From Alphaproteobacteria bacterium (lineage in GTDB: Bacteria > Pseudomonadota > Alphaproteobacteria > UBA6615), in NCBI GenBank assembly GCA_028279245.1, contig JANQOE010000104.1, forward strand, positions 1 through 37,871: DNA of 37,871 bases. The letters are read 5' to 3'. Numbering within the stretch: position 1 is the stretch's first letter; the number at the start of each line of letters is the position of its first letter. The notes under the pieces were generated by a model. The model was not told the origin of the DNA and made no database searches. It was given only the letters and a program-made list of their open reading frames with translations. The position numbers were made by a program, and so were the translations under genes. Of this stretch, positions 14,757 to 24,700 are shown in pieces.

Positions 14757-15524
14757 CTAGATGCAGCGGCCGCCATCCACCTCCAGGCATACGCCGGTGA
14801 TCATCGAGGCTTCGTCGGAGCAAAGGAAGACGGCCGCATTGGCGATGTCTTCGGGTTGGCTCAGTCGGCCGAGCGGGATGGTGGCGATGAACTTTTCGCG
14901 CAACTGCTCGGTGACCTGGCCGCCCATGAACTCCGCGAGCAGGGGTGTCTCGCCGGCGACCGGGTTGATGGCGTTCACGCGGATTCCCTCCGGTGCCAGT
15001 TCCGCTGCCATCGAACGGGTCATTGTCACGACCGCGCCTTTGCTCGCGTTGTACCAAGTCAGGCCCGGACGTGGGCGGACGGCGGCCGTTGACGCAACGT
15101 TAAGGAAAACGCCGCTTTCTTGCTCGCGGAAGATGGGCAGGAACTGTTGGGCGGATAGGTAGATGCTCTTTACGTTGACGGCGAAGATGCGGTCGAACTG
15201 GGTTTCGGTCGTTTCCAGCATCGGGGCGTTCCGCTGGGCGATGCCGGCGTTGTTTACGACGATGTCGACGGAACCGAAGTTTGCTTTGGTGCGTTGGGCG
15301 AGTGCCCGGACATCGTCACTGACGGCGACGTCCGCCTGCGCGGATTCTGCCGTCCCGCCGTCGGCTCGGATGGAGTCGGCCACCGCTCGTCCGGCATCGG
15401 CGTTCAGGTCGGCGATCAAGACTCTGGCACCCTCCGCCGCGAACCGGCGGGCGATGCCGGCGCCGAAGCCAGAGCCAGCCCCAGTGACGATCACGTTTTT
15501 GTCTTGTAGGCGCATATTTTTCAC
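14757..15524 (-). CDS. SDR-family NAD(P)-dependent oxidoreductase (FabG-like)
   Basis: 255 residues from GTG at 15524, or 252 from ATG at 15515; GGGAGG upstream could serve either. Rossmann motif TGAGSGFGAGIARRF near residues 15-29, an acidic ADLN at the end of strand 2 (NAD preference), NNAG near 91, Ser in NVASTAA, and catalytic YNASK near 158-162. The C-terminus (SMITGVCLEVDGGRCI) is the usual classical-SDR ending. The substrate is not determinable; such genes are often annotated as glucose 1-dehydrogenase or 3-oxoacyl reductase. It stands alone, convergent with the tRNA-Leu pair. Confidence 0.93.
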   Translation of the reverse strand: MKNMRLQDKNVIVTGAGSGFGAGIARRFAAEGARVLIADLNADAGRAVADSIRADGGTAESAQADVAVSDDVRALAQRTKANFGSVDIVVNNAGIAQRNAPMLETTETQFDRIFAVNVKSIYLSAQQFLPIFREQESGVFLNVASTAAVRPRPGLTWYNASKGAVVTMTRSMAAELAPEGIRVNAINPVAGETPLLAEFMGGQVTEQLREKFIATIPLGRLSQPEDIANAAVFLCSDEASMITGVCLEVDGGRCI

Positions 15525-15621
15525 CCTACCTCCCTACTTGGCGGCAATTTAGGGGCCATCGGCAGTTGCCGCTAGTTATCCTGAGATTTGCCTCCCAGCG
15601 GGAGAAAGGGCGTCCCGGGCG

Positions 15622-16368
15622 ATGGTGAAGCGCGGTAGAAGCAGGGGTGAACGGCACACCCATCGGGTGGGGCTGTCCGCACGACTGCGCGGTTACTTCC
15701 TGACGGGCATTCTGGTCGCGGCGCCGATCAGCATTACCCTCTTCCTAACATGGCAGCTACTGGGGTTCGTCGACGCCCGAATAACGCCGTTTATTCCGTC
15801 ATCCTACAACCCGAATACGTATTTGCCGTTCGCCGTGCCTGGTCTGGGGCTGATCGTGCTGATCGGGTTCATTACCCTGGTTGGCGCGTTGACGACGCTG
15901 TTTGTCGGCCGGACGCTGTTGGCGATAAGCGACAGTCTGCTGCACCGGATGCCGGTCGTCCGCAGTATCTATGGCGCGACGAAGCAGATCTTCGAGACGA
16001 TCCTTGCCCAGAAATCGACGGCATTCCGGCAGGTGGTGATGTTTGAGTATCCCCGGCGGGGATGCTGGGCCATGGGCTTCGTCACGGGCGTGACCAAAGG
16101 CGAGATTCAGAGCATCACCGAAGACGAGATGGTGAATGTGTTCTTGCCGACCACGCCGAACCCGACGTCGGGTTATCTGCTGTTCCTGCCGCGGCGGGAA
16201 CTTGTCCCGCTGCAGATGTCGGTGGAGGAAGGGGCCAAGATGATCATTTCCGGCGGCATTGTGACCCCGCCGGATCCGCGGGCCGAGAATGAGCAGGACA
16301 TCCCACGCATTCCCGCACAGCGACCGGCGGCGGCCGAAGCAATAAGCGAGAAACTGGCCGGCGAGTAG
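15622..16368 (+). CDS. DUF502-family membrane protein
   Basis: 248 residues. Two strong membrane segments: YFLTGILVAAPISITLFLTWQLLGFV (about 25-50) and GLGLIVLIGFITLVGALTTLFVG (about 74-96). The conserved cytoplasmic part follows: MPVVRSIYGATKQIFETIL, FRQVVMFEYPRRGCWAMGFVTG, and VFLPTTPNPTSGYLLFLPRREL. These are the defining signatures of DUF502, a widespread family of unknown function. Start ATG at 15622. It converges with the XRE regulator gene, which ends 2 bp away. Confidence 0.93.
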   Translation: MVKRGRSRGERHTHRVGLSARLRGYFLTGILVAAPISITLFLTWQLLGFVDARITPFIPSSYNPNTYLPFAVPGLGLIVLIGFITLVGALTTLFVGRTLLAISDSLLHRMPVVRSIYGATKQIFETILAQKSTAFRQVVMFEYPRRGCWAMGFVTGVTKGEIQSITEDEMVNVFLPTTPNPTSGYLLFLPRRELVPLQMSVEEGAKMIISGGIVTPPDPRAENEQDIPRIPAQRPAAAEAISEKLAGE

Positions 16369-16370
16369 AG

Positions 16371-17843
16371 CTACTCTGCAGGGACGTAAGCCGATTGGGC
16401 GCGTACGTTCTCGTCGATCCCCAGTGGCCGGGATATGGGTGGGAATGCCCGTTGCCGGCAATCCATCCGGTCGCATGTGCGGCAGGATACGCCCACCGGC
16501 ACAGCTTGCTGGGCTTTTCTGAAGTCCACACCGTCCGCATAGACCAAACCGTTGGCGTACTGCAGGTCGCAGCCAAGGCCGATCGACAGGTAGGTCGGTG
16601 GGGAGTCGTAGCCGCCGATCGACTTCTTGACGGCGCGTGCAATACAGAAGTAGGTGCGGCCATCGGTCATCCGCGAGACCTGCACATTGATTGTGCCCGG
16701 GTGCATGAAGGCGGTGTAGACGTTCCAGCGCGGACAAGCGCCGCCGTGCCGCGGGATATGGATGCCGGACAGTGAGAAGCGCTTTGAGATGTTACCGGCG
16801 ATGTCGGTCCGGAGCATGTGGAAAGGGATGCCCCGGGCTCCTGGGCGCTGCAGGGTCGTCAGGCGGTGGCACACCTGCTCGAAACTGGTGTCGAAATGGT
16901 GGACCAGCAGATCGATGTCGTAGCGGAACTTCTCGGCATGCTCGAGGAAGGTCTCGTAGGGCATGATTAGCGCAGCGGCGAAGTAACTGGCGAGCGCCAC
17001 CCGCACCAGCTTGGTCGCGTCGGGGCCGGCAAGCGTGGCCCGACCCACGACAGAATCGATTTCGACCTTCGCGGCCAACAGGCCGATCTGGCAGGCGAGT
17101 TGGAAGTTTCGGCTGGCGGGGGGCAGGAGCTCGGACATCTCGAGGGTGAGGGTGTCCGGATTGAACCGCCGGAGCGCGTCTCGGCCGACATCGGGCGGCA
17201 GCATGACGATGCGGATGCCATAAGCGTTCGCGAGGAAGGCCGACATCGCCTGAAACGCATCCGTGCCGGTTTGACGTAAGTCCCGATTGACGCGGACGGC
17301 GGCGGCCTCGAGGTCGGGGAAGTAGTTGGAGTTGGCCTGCAGGAAGTCGGACACCTGCTCCGCCGGAAACCGATCGGTTTGCACGGCGATAGGCCGCTCG
17401 TCGGGCGGTGCGACGTTCTCGGCAAAGGATTGCAGATCCTCGCGGGACTTCTTGAAGGCGTCATAGAGGCCAAGGACGGCCCGGCCCACATTGGGGGTAG
17501 CGCCAATCAGATCGCGCACGTCAGTGGAGCGCAGATCGTGGTCATCGAACATCTCGTCGGCGAACATGTCGATTAGATCGGCAATGATCTGACCTTCATC
17601 GTCTTCGACCAGATCGCCGACCTCGACCTGGAACGTCTCCGAGATACGGAGGAGCAGGGGGACCGTGACGTTGCGCCGGTTGTGCTCAATCAGGTTTAGA
17701 TAGCTGGCCGAGATATCGAGCTGAGCGGCGAGTTGCGCCTGGGTCCAACCGGCGCGGCGGCGCAACCGGCGGATCTTGCCACCTAACCGTGCGGTGCTTG
17801 TCCCGTTTTTGGGGAGGTTCGGAAGCGTCGTCTGGGTCGCCAT
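16371..17843 (-). CDS. XRE-family RamB/ScfR-type regulator of acetate/propionate metabolism
   Basis: 490 residues. N-terminal helix-turn-helix at about 21-80 (KIRRLRRRAGWTQAQLAAQLDISASYLNLIEHNRR). The middle carries an ImmA/IrrE-like region in which I do not see the HExxH zinc motif, as is usual for this group. The C-terminal ScfR/DUF2083 domain includes the signatures GGACPRWNVYTAF, YFCIARAV, and the cysteine cluster SCRTCDRMDCRQRAFPP. RamB and MccR regulators of this architecture control isocitrate lyase and methylcitrate genes by sensing acyl-CoA or an intermediate. It is divergent from aceA, with 146 bp between starts, strongly suggesting control of that gene and itself. Confidence 0.92.
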   Translation of the reverse strand: MATQTTLPNLPKNGTSTARLGGKIRRLRRRAGWTQAQLAAQLDISASYLNLIEHNRRNVTVPLLLRISETFQVEVGDLVEDDEGQIIADLIDMFADEMFDDHDLRSTDVRDLIGATPNVGRAVLGLYDAFKKSREDLQSFAENVAPPDERPIAVQTDRFPAEQVSDFLQANSNYFPDLEAAAVRVNRDLRQTGTDAFQAMSAFLANAYGIRIVMLPPDVGRDALRRFNPDTLTLEMSELLPPASRNFQLACQIGLLAAKVEIDSVVGRATLAGPDATKLVRVALASYFAAALIMPYETFLEHAEKFRYDIDLLVHHFDTSFEQVCHRLTTLQRPGARGIPFHMLRTDIAGNISKRFSLSGIHIPRHGGACPRWNVYTAFMHPGTINVQVSRMTDGRTYFCIARAVKKSIGGYDSPPTYLSIGLGCDLQYANGLVYADGVDFRKAQQAVPVGVSCRTCDRMDCRQRAFPPISRPLGIDENVRAQSAYVPAE

Positions 17844-17856
17844 TGAGGCCCTGTAA

Positions 17857-17867
17857 TTTACAAACTT
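17857..17867 (-). promoter_or_regulatory. RamB-like box overlapping a perfect -35 element
   Basis: On the minus strand this reads AAGTTTGTAAA, one base from the RamB consensus as I recall it (AA/GTTTGCAAA). It abuts and slightly overlaps TTGACA (17866-17871), a consensus -35 on the aceA strand. I see no convincing -10 at the expected distance, so the promoter is only half supported. The position, 14 bp before the regulator's own start, would also allow autoregulation. Confidence 0.45.
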
Positions 17868-17897
17868 GACATTTTTTGCGTCTGACGTTGGCGCTGT

Positions 17898-17924
17898 TGT
17901 GACACGTTTTCTGTCAGTGTGACA
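17898..17924 (+). repeat. TGTGACA direct repeats and TGTCA-GTG-TGACA dyad upstream of aceA
   Basis: TGTGACA occurs at 17898-17904 and at 17918-17924, start to start 20 bp apart, close to two helical turns. The second copy is also half of the dyad TGTCA-GTG-TGACA (17912-17924). Together with the upstream RamB-like box this suggests multiple regulator contacts in the aceA control region. Confidence 0.45.
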
Positions 17925-17989
17925 AGATGTTATTGCGCACTATGTCCGTTGTGTTGTTTTTTTACAGGCATCGAACTGGGAGGTCCACG

Positions 17990-19351
17990 ATGCCGAAAGA
18001 CCAGCCACTGTATGACTACTTAGAGCGCTCAGGGGCGGATGAAGAAGATTTTCCGTTGGTCTGCCACCGGGCGACCAACGAGGTCGAATGGACCGCTCCA
18101 ACCTGGGCGCCGGACCGGTGGCAGGGCATCCGGAGGGACTATCGTCCCGGGGACGTTGAGCGGCTATCTGGCTCGGTTCGGGTGAAGCATACCCTTGCGG
18201 AAATGGGCGCAGCGAAGCTGTGGCGGCTCCTCAACCGCCAGGCCTTCGTGCCGACCCTAGGCGCCTATACCGGGAGCCAAGCCGTGCAGCATGTACGGGC
18301 CGGGTTGAAGGCCATCTACCTTTCTGGTTGGCAGGTGGCGGCCGATGGGAACACGGCCGGGCAGATGTACCCCGATCAGAGCCTTTACCCGGTGGATAGC
18401 GTTCCCGCCGCTGTGCGCCGCATTAACCAAGCTTTGCAGCGTGCCGATCAGGTGCAGATGATGGAGCGGCATGATGGCGGCGAGACCACTGATCTCGACT
18501 TCATGGCGCCGATCATCGCCGATGCCGAGGCTGGGTTCGGCGGCGCCCTCAATGCTTTCGAGTTGGCCAAGGCGTTGATCGAGGCCGGTGCGGCGGCGGT
18601 TCATTTCGAGGATCAACTGGCCTCGGAAAAGAAGTGCGGCCATCTGGGCGGCAAGGTGCTGGTGCCAACCGCGACCTTCATTCGCACCATCAATGCGGCC
18701 CGGCTGGCCGCTGACGTGCTGGGTGTGCCGACCATCATCATGGCGCGCACCGATGCGAACAGTGCGAAGCTGATGACGAGCGACATCGACGAGCGCGATC
18801 ATCCGTTCCTCACTGGGAAGCGGACGGCGGAGGGCTTCTATGAGATTGACGGCGGATTGGAATGCGCCATCGCCCGCGGGTTGAGCTACGCGCCTTATGC
18901 GGACCTGCTGTGGTGCGAAACCGCGACGCCGGACCTGGATGAGGCACGCCGCTTCGCGGAGGCCATCAAGATCGACTATCCGGATCAGATGCTGGCTTAC
19001 AACTGCTCACCGTCGTTCAACTGGTCGCGCCATTTGGACAAGGACGATCAGAAGCGGTTCCAGCGGGAACTGGGTGCTATGGGCTACAAGTTCCAGTTCG
19101 TGACGCTGGCCGGGTTCCACAGCCTTAACCATGCGACCTTCCAGTTGGCGCGTGGCTACCGGGACGACGGGATGGCGGCCTATGCCCGGCTGCAGGATGC
19201 TGAGTTCGGCGCCGCCGCGGATGGGTACACCGCGATCCGGCATCAGCGGGAGGTCGGGACGTCCTATTTCGATGCCGTGGCGAACGCGATTTCGGCGGGG
19301 CGGTCGGCAACCGCCGCCATGGCGGAGTCGACCGAGACGGCACAGTTCTAG
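17990..19351 (+). CDS. aceA: Isocitrate lyase
   Basis: 453 residues from ATG at 17990, chosen over an upstream in-frame ATG/TTG because GGGAGG lies 6 nt before it. It cleaves isocitrate to glyoxylate and succinate, the first step of the glyoxylate shunt. The catalytic signature [16 protein letters not shown] is intact, with the active cysteine at about residue 216. Further family landmarks: [20 protein letters not shown] (metal-binding), [16 protein letters not shown] and YNCSPSFNW. The length fits bacterial type. The stop overlaps the recG stop by 4 nt. Regulation is probably by the divergent RamB/ScfR-like protein. Confidence 0.97.
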   Translation: MPKDQPLYDYLERSGADEEDFPLVCHRATNEVEWTAPTWAPDRWQGIRRDYRPGDVERLSGSVRVKHTLAEMGAAKLWRLLNRQAFVPTLGAYTGSQAVQHVRAGLKAIYLSGWQVAADGNTAGQMYPDQSLYPVDSVPAAVRRINQALQRADQVQMMERHDGGETTDLDFMAPIIADAEAGFGGALNAFELAKALIEAGAAAVHFEDQLASEKKCGHLGGKVLVPTATFIRTINAARLAADVLGVPTIIMARTDANSAKLMTSDIDERDHPFLTGKRTAEGFYEIDGGLECAIARGLSYAPYADLLWCETATPDLDEARRFAEAIKIDYPDQMLAYNCSPSFNWSRHLDKDDQKRFQRELGAMGYKFQFVTLAGFHSLNHATFQLARGYRDDGMAAYARLQDAEFGAAADGYTAIRHQREVGTSYFDAVANAISAGRSATAAMAESTETAQF

Positions 19352-21435
19352 GCAGCTTGCAGGTATCGGACGACTTCGTCGCGCTGGAATAGATAGAGCA
19401 GGGTCCGTAACGCCTGGCCACGCGGCGAGGTGAGCTGCGGGTCCTGCTCAACAATCGATCGTGCGTCGTCACGGGCGGTGGCCAACAGATCGGCGTGGAA
19501 GGCGAGATCCGCGAGGCGGAAACTCGGCAGGCCGGATTGGCGGGTGCCGAGGACGTCGCCGCCGCCGCGGATACGAAGGTCTTCTTCGGCGATTTTGAAC
19601 CCGTCGTCGGTTTGACGGATGGTGCGGAGCCGGGCCCTGGCGGTTTCGCCGAGCGGTCCCTGGTACAGCAGCAGGCAGGTGGACTCGCGGTCGCCGCGGC
19701 CGACCCGGCCACGCAGTTGATGGAGCTGTGCCAGGCCGAACCGTTCGGCGTGTTCGATAACGATCAACGTCGCTTCCGGGACGTCGACCCCGACCTCCAC
19801 AACCGTCGTCGCCACGAGAATGGGCGTGTCGCCGTCGGCGAAGCGACGCATGGCGGCGTCCTTTTCGGAGGTCTTCATCCGGCCGTGCACCAGGCCGACT
19901 TGTTGCAGCAGGTGCGCGTTGAGCATCTGGTGCCGGTCGCTGGCGGCAGCCAGATCGCTCACTTCAGACTCCTCGACGAGGGGGCAGATCCAATAGGCGC
20001 GCGCCCCCTGTTTGGTCGCCCGGTCCACAGCGTCAACGACCTCGTGCATGCGTTCCATTGAAACCGCGCGGGTGTCGACGGGTTTGCGGCCGGCCGGTTT
20101 TTCGGTCAGCCGGGACTCATCGATATCGCCATAGGCCGCCAATAGGAGGGTTCTTGGGATGGGCGTGGCGGTCATCACTAATAGGTCGACCGAGCGGCCC
20201 TTGGCTGCCAGCAGCATGCGCTGATGGACGCCGAAGCGGTGCTGCTCGTCGACCACGGCGAAGGCCAGGTCACGGAATGAGACGCTCTGCTGGATGATGG
20301 CGTGTGTGCCGACGACAATCTGGATATCGCCGGACGCAAGGCCCAACGCGATGCGGCTGCGCTCGGCGGTGCCGGCGCTGCCGATCATCAGGGCCGTGTT
20401 CAGCCCGGCCGCGGCGGCTAGGGGTTGGATGGTGGCGAAGTGTTGCCGGGCGAGGATCTCCGTCGGGGCCATCAGAGCGGCTTGCGTATCCGCTTCGATG
20501 GCGGTTGCCATGGCGAGCAGGGCAACCACGGTTTTGCCGCTGCCAACATCACCCTGCAGCAAGCGAAGCATCTGCCGGTCGGCTCCCATATCGGCGCGGA
20601 TGTCTGAGAGCGCGCTTCGCTGACTGGTGGTCAGTTGGAAGGGCAGGGTGCGTTCGATGGCTTCGGAGAGGCGGCCATGGCCAGAGAGGCTGCGTCCGGG
20701 CCGCTGGCGATGGCGGGCGCGGGTGAGGGCGACGACGACCTGATTGGCCAGCAGTTCATCATAGGCAAGCCGTTGCCGCGGCAAGGCAAGGGAGTCGAGA
20801 TCGGCCTCTGATTCTGGCGCGTGAACCTGGCGGACGGCGGTGCTCCATGACGGCCAGGTGGCTTCGTCGCGGTGGTGATCAGTCAGCCACTCCGGCAGGT
20901 CCGGCACCGTCTTCAGGGCTTCCAGCGTGGCCTTGCCGAGGACTTTGGCGCTCAAGCCGCTGGTGAGCCGATAGACCGGTTGGACGCGGTCGACCTGATC
21001 CATCTCTGCCTCGGAAACAATGAAATCGGGATGGGTCATTTGCAGCGCCTCGCCGTAGCGGTCGACACGGCCGCTCACGATACGGGTCTGACCCTGGGGA
21101 AGTACGCGCCGCAGATAGTCGCCGCGGGCATGAAAGAAGACCAGTGACAAGCCGCCGGTTTCGTCGAAACACCAGACCTTGTACGGAACACGGGCGTTGC
21201 GGGGCGGGGCCGGCTGATGAGTGCCGACTGTTACCGTCAGGGTCACCACCCGGCCCGGTTCGGCTTCGGCGATTGTTGGATGGTAGCGGCGGTCGATGAT
21301 GCCGGTGGGAAGGTGCCAGCAGAGATCGACCACGTGAGGCCCGGCGACCTGCCCGATCAGTGTCGCAATACGGGTCCCAACACCACGTAGGTCGCTGACC
21401 GGGCGAAATAGAGGATTCAGTTGCTGAGGTCGCAT
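19348..21435 (-). CDS. recG: ATP-dependent DNA helicase RecG
   Basis: 695 residues, the normal length. The N-terminal wedge/OB-fold region is visible ([50 protein letters not shown] at about 45-120). Helicase motifs: Walker [16 protein letters not shown] near residue 297, [21 protein letters not shown] near 393, TATPIPRTL, and [41 protein letters not shown]. RecG drives regression of stalled forks and branch migration. It is encoded divergently from sdhE and mfd, an arrangement I associate with alphaproteobacteria. Confidence 0.98.
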   Translation of the reverse strand: MRPQQLNPLFRPVSDLRGVGTRIATLIGQVAGPHVVDLCWHLPTGIIDRRYHPTIAEAEPGRVVTLTVTVGTHQPAPPRNARVPYKVWCFDETGGLSLVFFHARGDYLRRVLPQGQTRIVSGRVDRYGEALQMTHPDFIVSEAEMDQVDRVQPVYRLTSGLSAKVLGKATLEALKTVPDLPEWLTDHHRDEATWPSWSTAVRQVHAPESEADLDSLALPRQRLAYDELLANQVVVALTRARHRQRPGRSLSGHGRLSEAIERTLPFQLTTSQRSALSDIRADMGADRQMLRLLQGDVGSGKTVVALLAMATAIEADTQAALMAPTEILARQHFATIQPLAAAAGLNTALMIGSAGTAERSRIALGLASGDIQIVVGTHAIIQQSVSFRDLAFAVVDEQHRFGVHQRMLLAAKGRSVDLLVMTATPIPRTLLLAAYGDIDESRLTEKPAGRKPVDTRAVSMERMHEVVDAVDRATKQGARAYWICPLVEESEVSDLAAASDRHQMLNAHLLQQVGLVHGRMKTSEKDAAMRRFADGDTPILVATTVVEVGVDVPEATLIVIEHAERFGLAQLHQLRGRVGRGDRESTCLLLYQGPLGETARARLRTIRQTDDGFKIAEEDLRIRGGGDVLGTRQSGLPSFRLADLAFHADLLATARDDARSIVEQDPQLTSPRGQALRTLLYLFQRDEVVRYLQAA

Positions 21436-21512
21436 AGAGCCGAATTGCCGCGCATGAGCGGAGCGCTTATACCCTACACATCATTGGACAACGATGGATT
21501 AGGTTCACCGAC

Positions 21513-21776
21513 ATGGCCCCGGAGCGGGACGTGCGCCTGAAACGATTGCTGTACCGAAGCAAATACACCGGTACGAAGGAAACGGATACGTTGCTTGGAG
21601 CCTTTGCCGAGCGGTACCTGCCGCAACTGAGCCCGGTCGAACTCGACCAATATGAGGCGCTGATCGAGAACAGCGATCCGGACCTCTATATGTGGATCAG
21701 CGGCCAAAAGCCGGTCCCGCCGCAGTGGGACAATGAGGTTATGACCATGCTCAAGTCCATGCGGCCGAACGCCTGA
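21513..21776 (+). CDS. sdhE: Succinate dehydrogenase assembly factor SdhE (FAD assembly factor)
   Basis: 87 residues, typical of the family, which promotes covalent attachment of FAD to SdhA. The sequence RLKRLLYRSKYTGTKETDTLLGAFAERYLPQLS and DPDLYMWISGQKPVP matches SdhE well (helix, then L-x-x-Y-E-x-L, then D-x-D-L-Y/F-x-W). One feature is odd: the RGxxE motif reads T19-G20-T21-K22-E23, so the usual arginine is a threonine. Direct DNA reading supports ACC at that codon. It lies 5 bp before mfd and is divergent from recG; no sdh genes are adjacent. Confidence 0.95.
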   Translation: MAPERDVRLKRLLYRSKYTGTKETDTLLGAFAERYLPQLSPVELDQYEALIENSDPDLYMWISGQKPVPPQWDNEVMTMLKSMRPNA

Positions 21777-21781
21777 CCGGG

Positions 21782-24700
21782 ATGGCGACGGACATCAGCC
21801 TCAATCCCGGTTCCCGTATCGAAGTCTCCGGCGCGCCGGAGGGCGCGGAAGGCCTGGTTCTGGAGCATTTGGCCGGGCTGTCAGGCAGCGCGCGGTTCGT
21901 TGTGGTGTTGCGGGACGATGCGCGGATGGCGCGGGTCGCGGACGCCTTGCGGTTCTTCCTGCCGAAGGTCCATCCGGTTTCGATCCCGGCGTGGGACTGT
22001 CTGCCCTACGACCGTGTGCCGCCGCATCGGGATATCGCGGCACAGCGGGTGGCGGGCCTATGCCAAGTGGCGCGCCTCGGCGCTGATACGCCGCTGGTGC
22101 TGCTCACGACCGTAGGATCGGCGCTGCAGCGGGTGCCGCCACGCGAGGTGCTGGTCGCCAGCATGCTTAACGTGGCGGTTGGCGAGCGGGTGGGCTTGGA
22201 TGACCTCACAACGTTTCTGACAGCGAATGGCTATGTCCGCGCTAGCACGGTTCGGGAACCCGGCGAGTATGCAGTGCGGGGCGGTATCGTCGATGTGTTT
22301 CCGCCAGGACAGGAAGACCCGGTTCGCCTGGATTTCTTCGGTGACGATGTGGAGGGCATCCGTCAGTTCGATGCGCTGAGCCAGCGGACTACTGGGAAGC
22401 TCGAGCGGTTCGATCTTTATCCGGTGAGCGAGGTGCAGCTCGATGAACGGCGGGTGGCGCGGTTTCGAGCTGGGTATCGAGCCAGCTTCGGTGCGGTTCG
22501 GGAGGGCGACCAACTCTACGAGGCGGTAAGCACCGGGCAGCGGCATCCAGCGGTCGAGCATTGGCTGCCGCTGTTCTATGACCGGCTGGAGACGCTGTTC
22601 GACTACGTACCGGATGCGCCGGTCCTACTCGACTATCAGGTCGGCGATGCCGTGTCGGCACGGCTTGAGATGATCAAGGAGTATTTCGAGGCGCGGCAGA
22701 GTCTCGCCGCCGCCCGCGGCAAGAAAAGCAATGACGAAGAGGTCATCTACAATCCGTTGCCGGCGGATTCACTGTACCTCGATGAAACTGGTTGGAGCGG
22801 GGCGATGCAGGCACGGTCGGTGCTGCAGCTCTGGCCGTTTCAGGGGCCCGATAGCGCCGGGCATGCGTTGGCCCTTGGCGGCCGGCAAGCGACGGATTTC
22901 TGCGAAGCCCGCAACCGGCCCGATCTGAACCTGTTCGATGCGGTGCGCCAGCGGCTCGAGAACGAGCGGAAAGAGCGGCGGAAGAGCGTCATCGCGGCCT
23001 ACAGCCAAGGCAGTCGGGAACGGTTGATTGGACTGTTGCGCGATCATGGTGTGTCCGACGTCGCGGCGATCGACGAATGGTCCGTCGTCAAGGCGATGCC
23101 GCGCAACACGACATCAGCCGTTGTGTTGAACCTCGACCGTGGGTTCGTCACATCGGACTTCGCGATCTATACCGAGGAGGACATCCTTGGTGACCGGCTG
23201 ACCCGGCGCACGCGCAAGGCGCGGAAAGCCGAGAACTTTATTGCCGAGGTCTCGGCGCTCAACCCGCAAGACTTGGTCGTGCACGCCCAGCATGGGATTG
23301 GCCGGTATGACGGACTTGAGACCATCGACGTGGCAGGCGCGCCACATGATTGTGTCCGGCTGATCTATGCCGGTGACGACCGGCTGTTCCTGCCGGTTGA
23401 GAACCTCGACCTGCTGTCCCGCTTCGGCTCCGAAGACGCCGGGGTGCTGCTCGACCGGTTGGGTGGTGCGGGCTGGCAGGCGCGGAAGGCGAAGGTCAAA
23501 GAACGCATCACCGCGATGGCGGACGAGCTGTTGCGGATCGCTGCTGAACGGGAACTGCGGCGGTCCAGCCGGCTGGAGGTGCAGACTGGGATCTACGACG
23601 AGTTCGTTGCGCAATTCCCGTTTGTTGAGACGGAGGACCAGGACCGCGCCATCACCGAAACCCTGGAAGACCTGGCGTCCGGGCGGGCGACGGACCGGTT
23701 GATTTGCGGGGATGTTGGGTTCGGGAAAACGGAGGTGGCGCTGCGGGCGGCGTTTGTCGCTGTGATGGCAGGCTTCCAGGTCGCGGTTGTCGTGCCGACA
23801 ACACTGTTGTCCCGACAGCATTTTCTGACCTTCAAGACGCGGTTTGCCGGGTTGCCGGTGCGGGTGGCCCAGCTTTCCCGGTTGGTGTCGGCAAAGGACG
23901 CCAAGGATGCGCGGGCGCAGATCAGCGAAGGCACTGTCGACATCGTCGTCGGCACCCACGCGCTGTTGGCGAAGAGCATCAAGTTCCAAAACCTGGGTCT
24001 CTTGGTTGTCGACGAGGAACAGCGTTTCGGTGTTGGGCAGAAGGAACGTCTCAAACAGCTTCGCGCCGACATTCATGTGTTGACGCTGACGGCAACGCCG
24101 ATCCCAAGGACGCTACAACTTGCGTTGACCGGGGTGCGCGAACTTAGCCTGATTGCCTCGCCGCCGGTCGACCGGCTCGCCGTGCGTACCTTCGTGTTGC
24201 CCTACGATCCAGTGATCATTCGTGAGGCGATCATGCGGGAGCATTTTCGCGGCGGCCAAGTCTTTTATGTGTGCCCGCGTATTCAAGACCTGGCGACCCT
24301 GGAAGAACGGCTGAAAAACCTGGTTCCCGAAATCAAGTTTGGCATCGCCCATGGCCAAATGAGTCCGACGGACCTGGAAGCGGTCATGTCGGACTTCTAC
24401 GAGGGCAAGTTCGAGGTGTTGTTGTCGACGAATATCGTCGAATCCGGCCTCGATATCCCGACCGCGAACACGATCATCATCCACCGGTCCGACATGTTCG
24501 GTCTCGCGCAGCTCTACCAGCTTCGGGGCCGGGTGGGGCGGTCGAAGACGCGAGCTTACGCCTATTTGACCGTACCTTCCGACCGAAAGCTGCCGGCGAC
24601 GGCCCAGAAGCGGCTTGAGGTCATGCAGACGCTCGACACGCTGGGTGCCGGGTTTTCACTGGCGAGCCACGACCTGGACATCCGTGGTGCTGGCAACCTG

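Noticed and set aside
14652..15092. 146-codon plus-strand frame starting inside tRNA-Leu(CAG)
   Set aside because: It begins within a well-formed tRNA and runs antisense to an intact SDR gene.
23114..24076. 320-codon minus-strand frame inside mfd
   Set aside because: Composition is that of an antisense shadow (His/Gln/Arg-rich) and mfd is intact in the plus frame.
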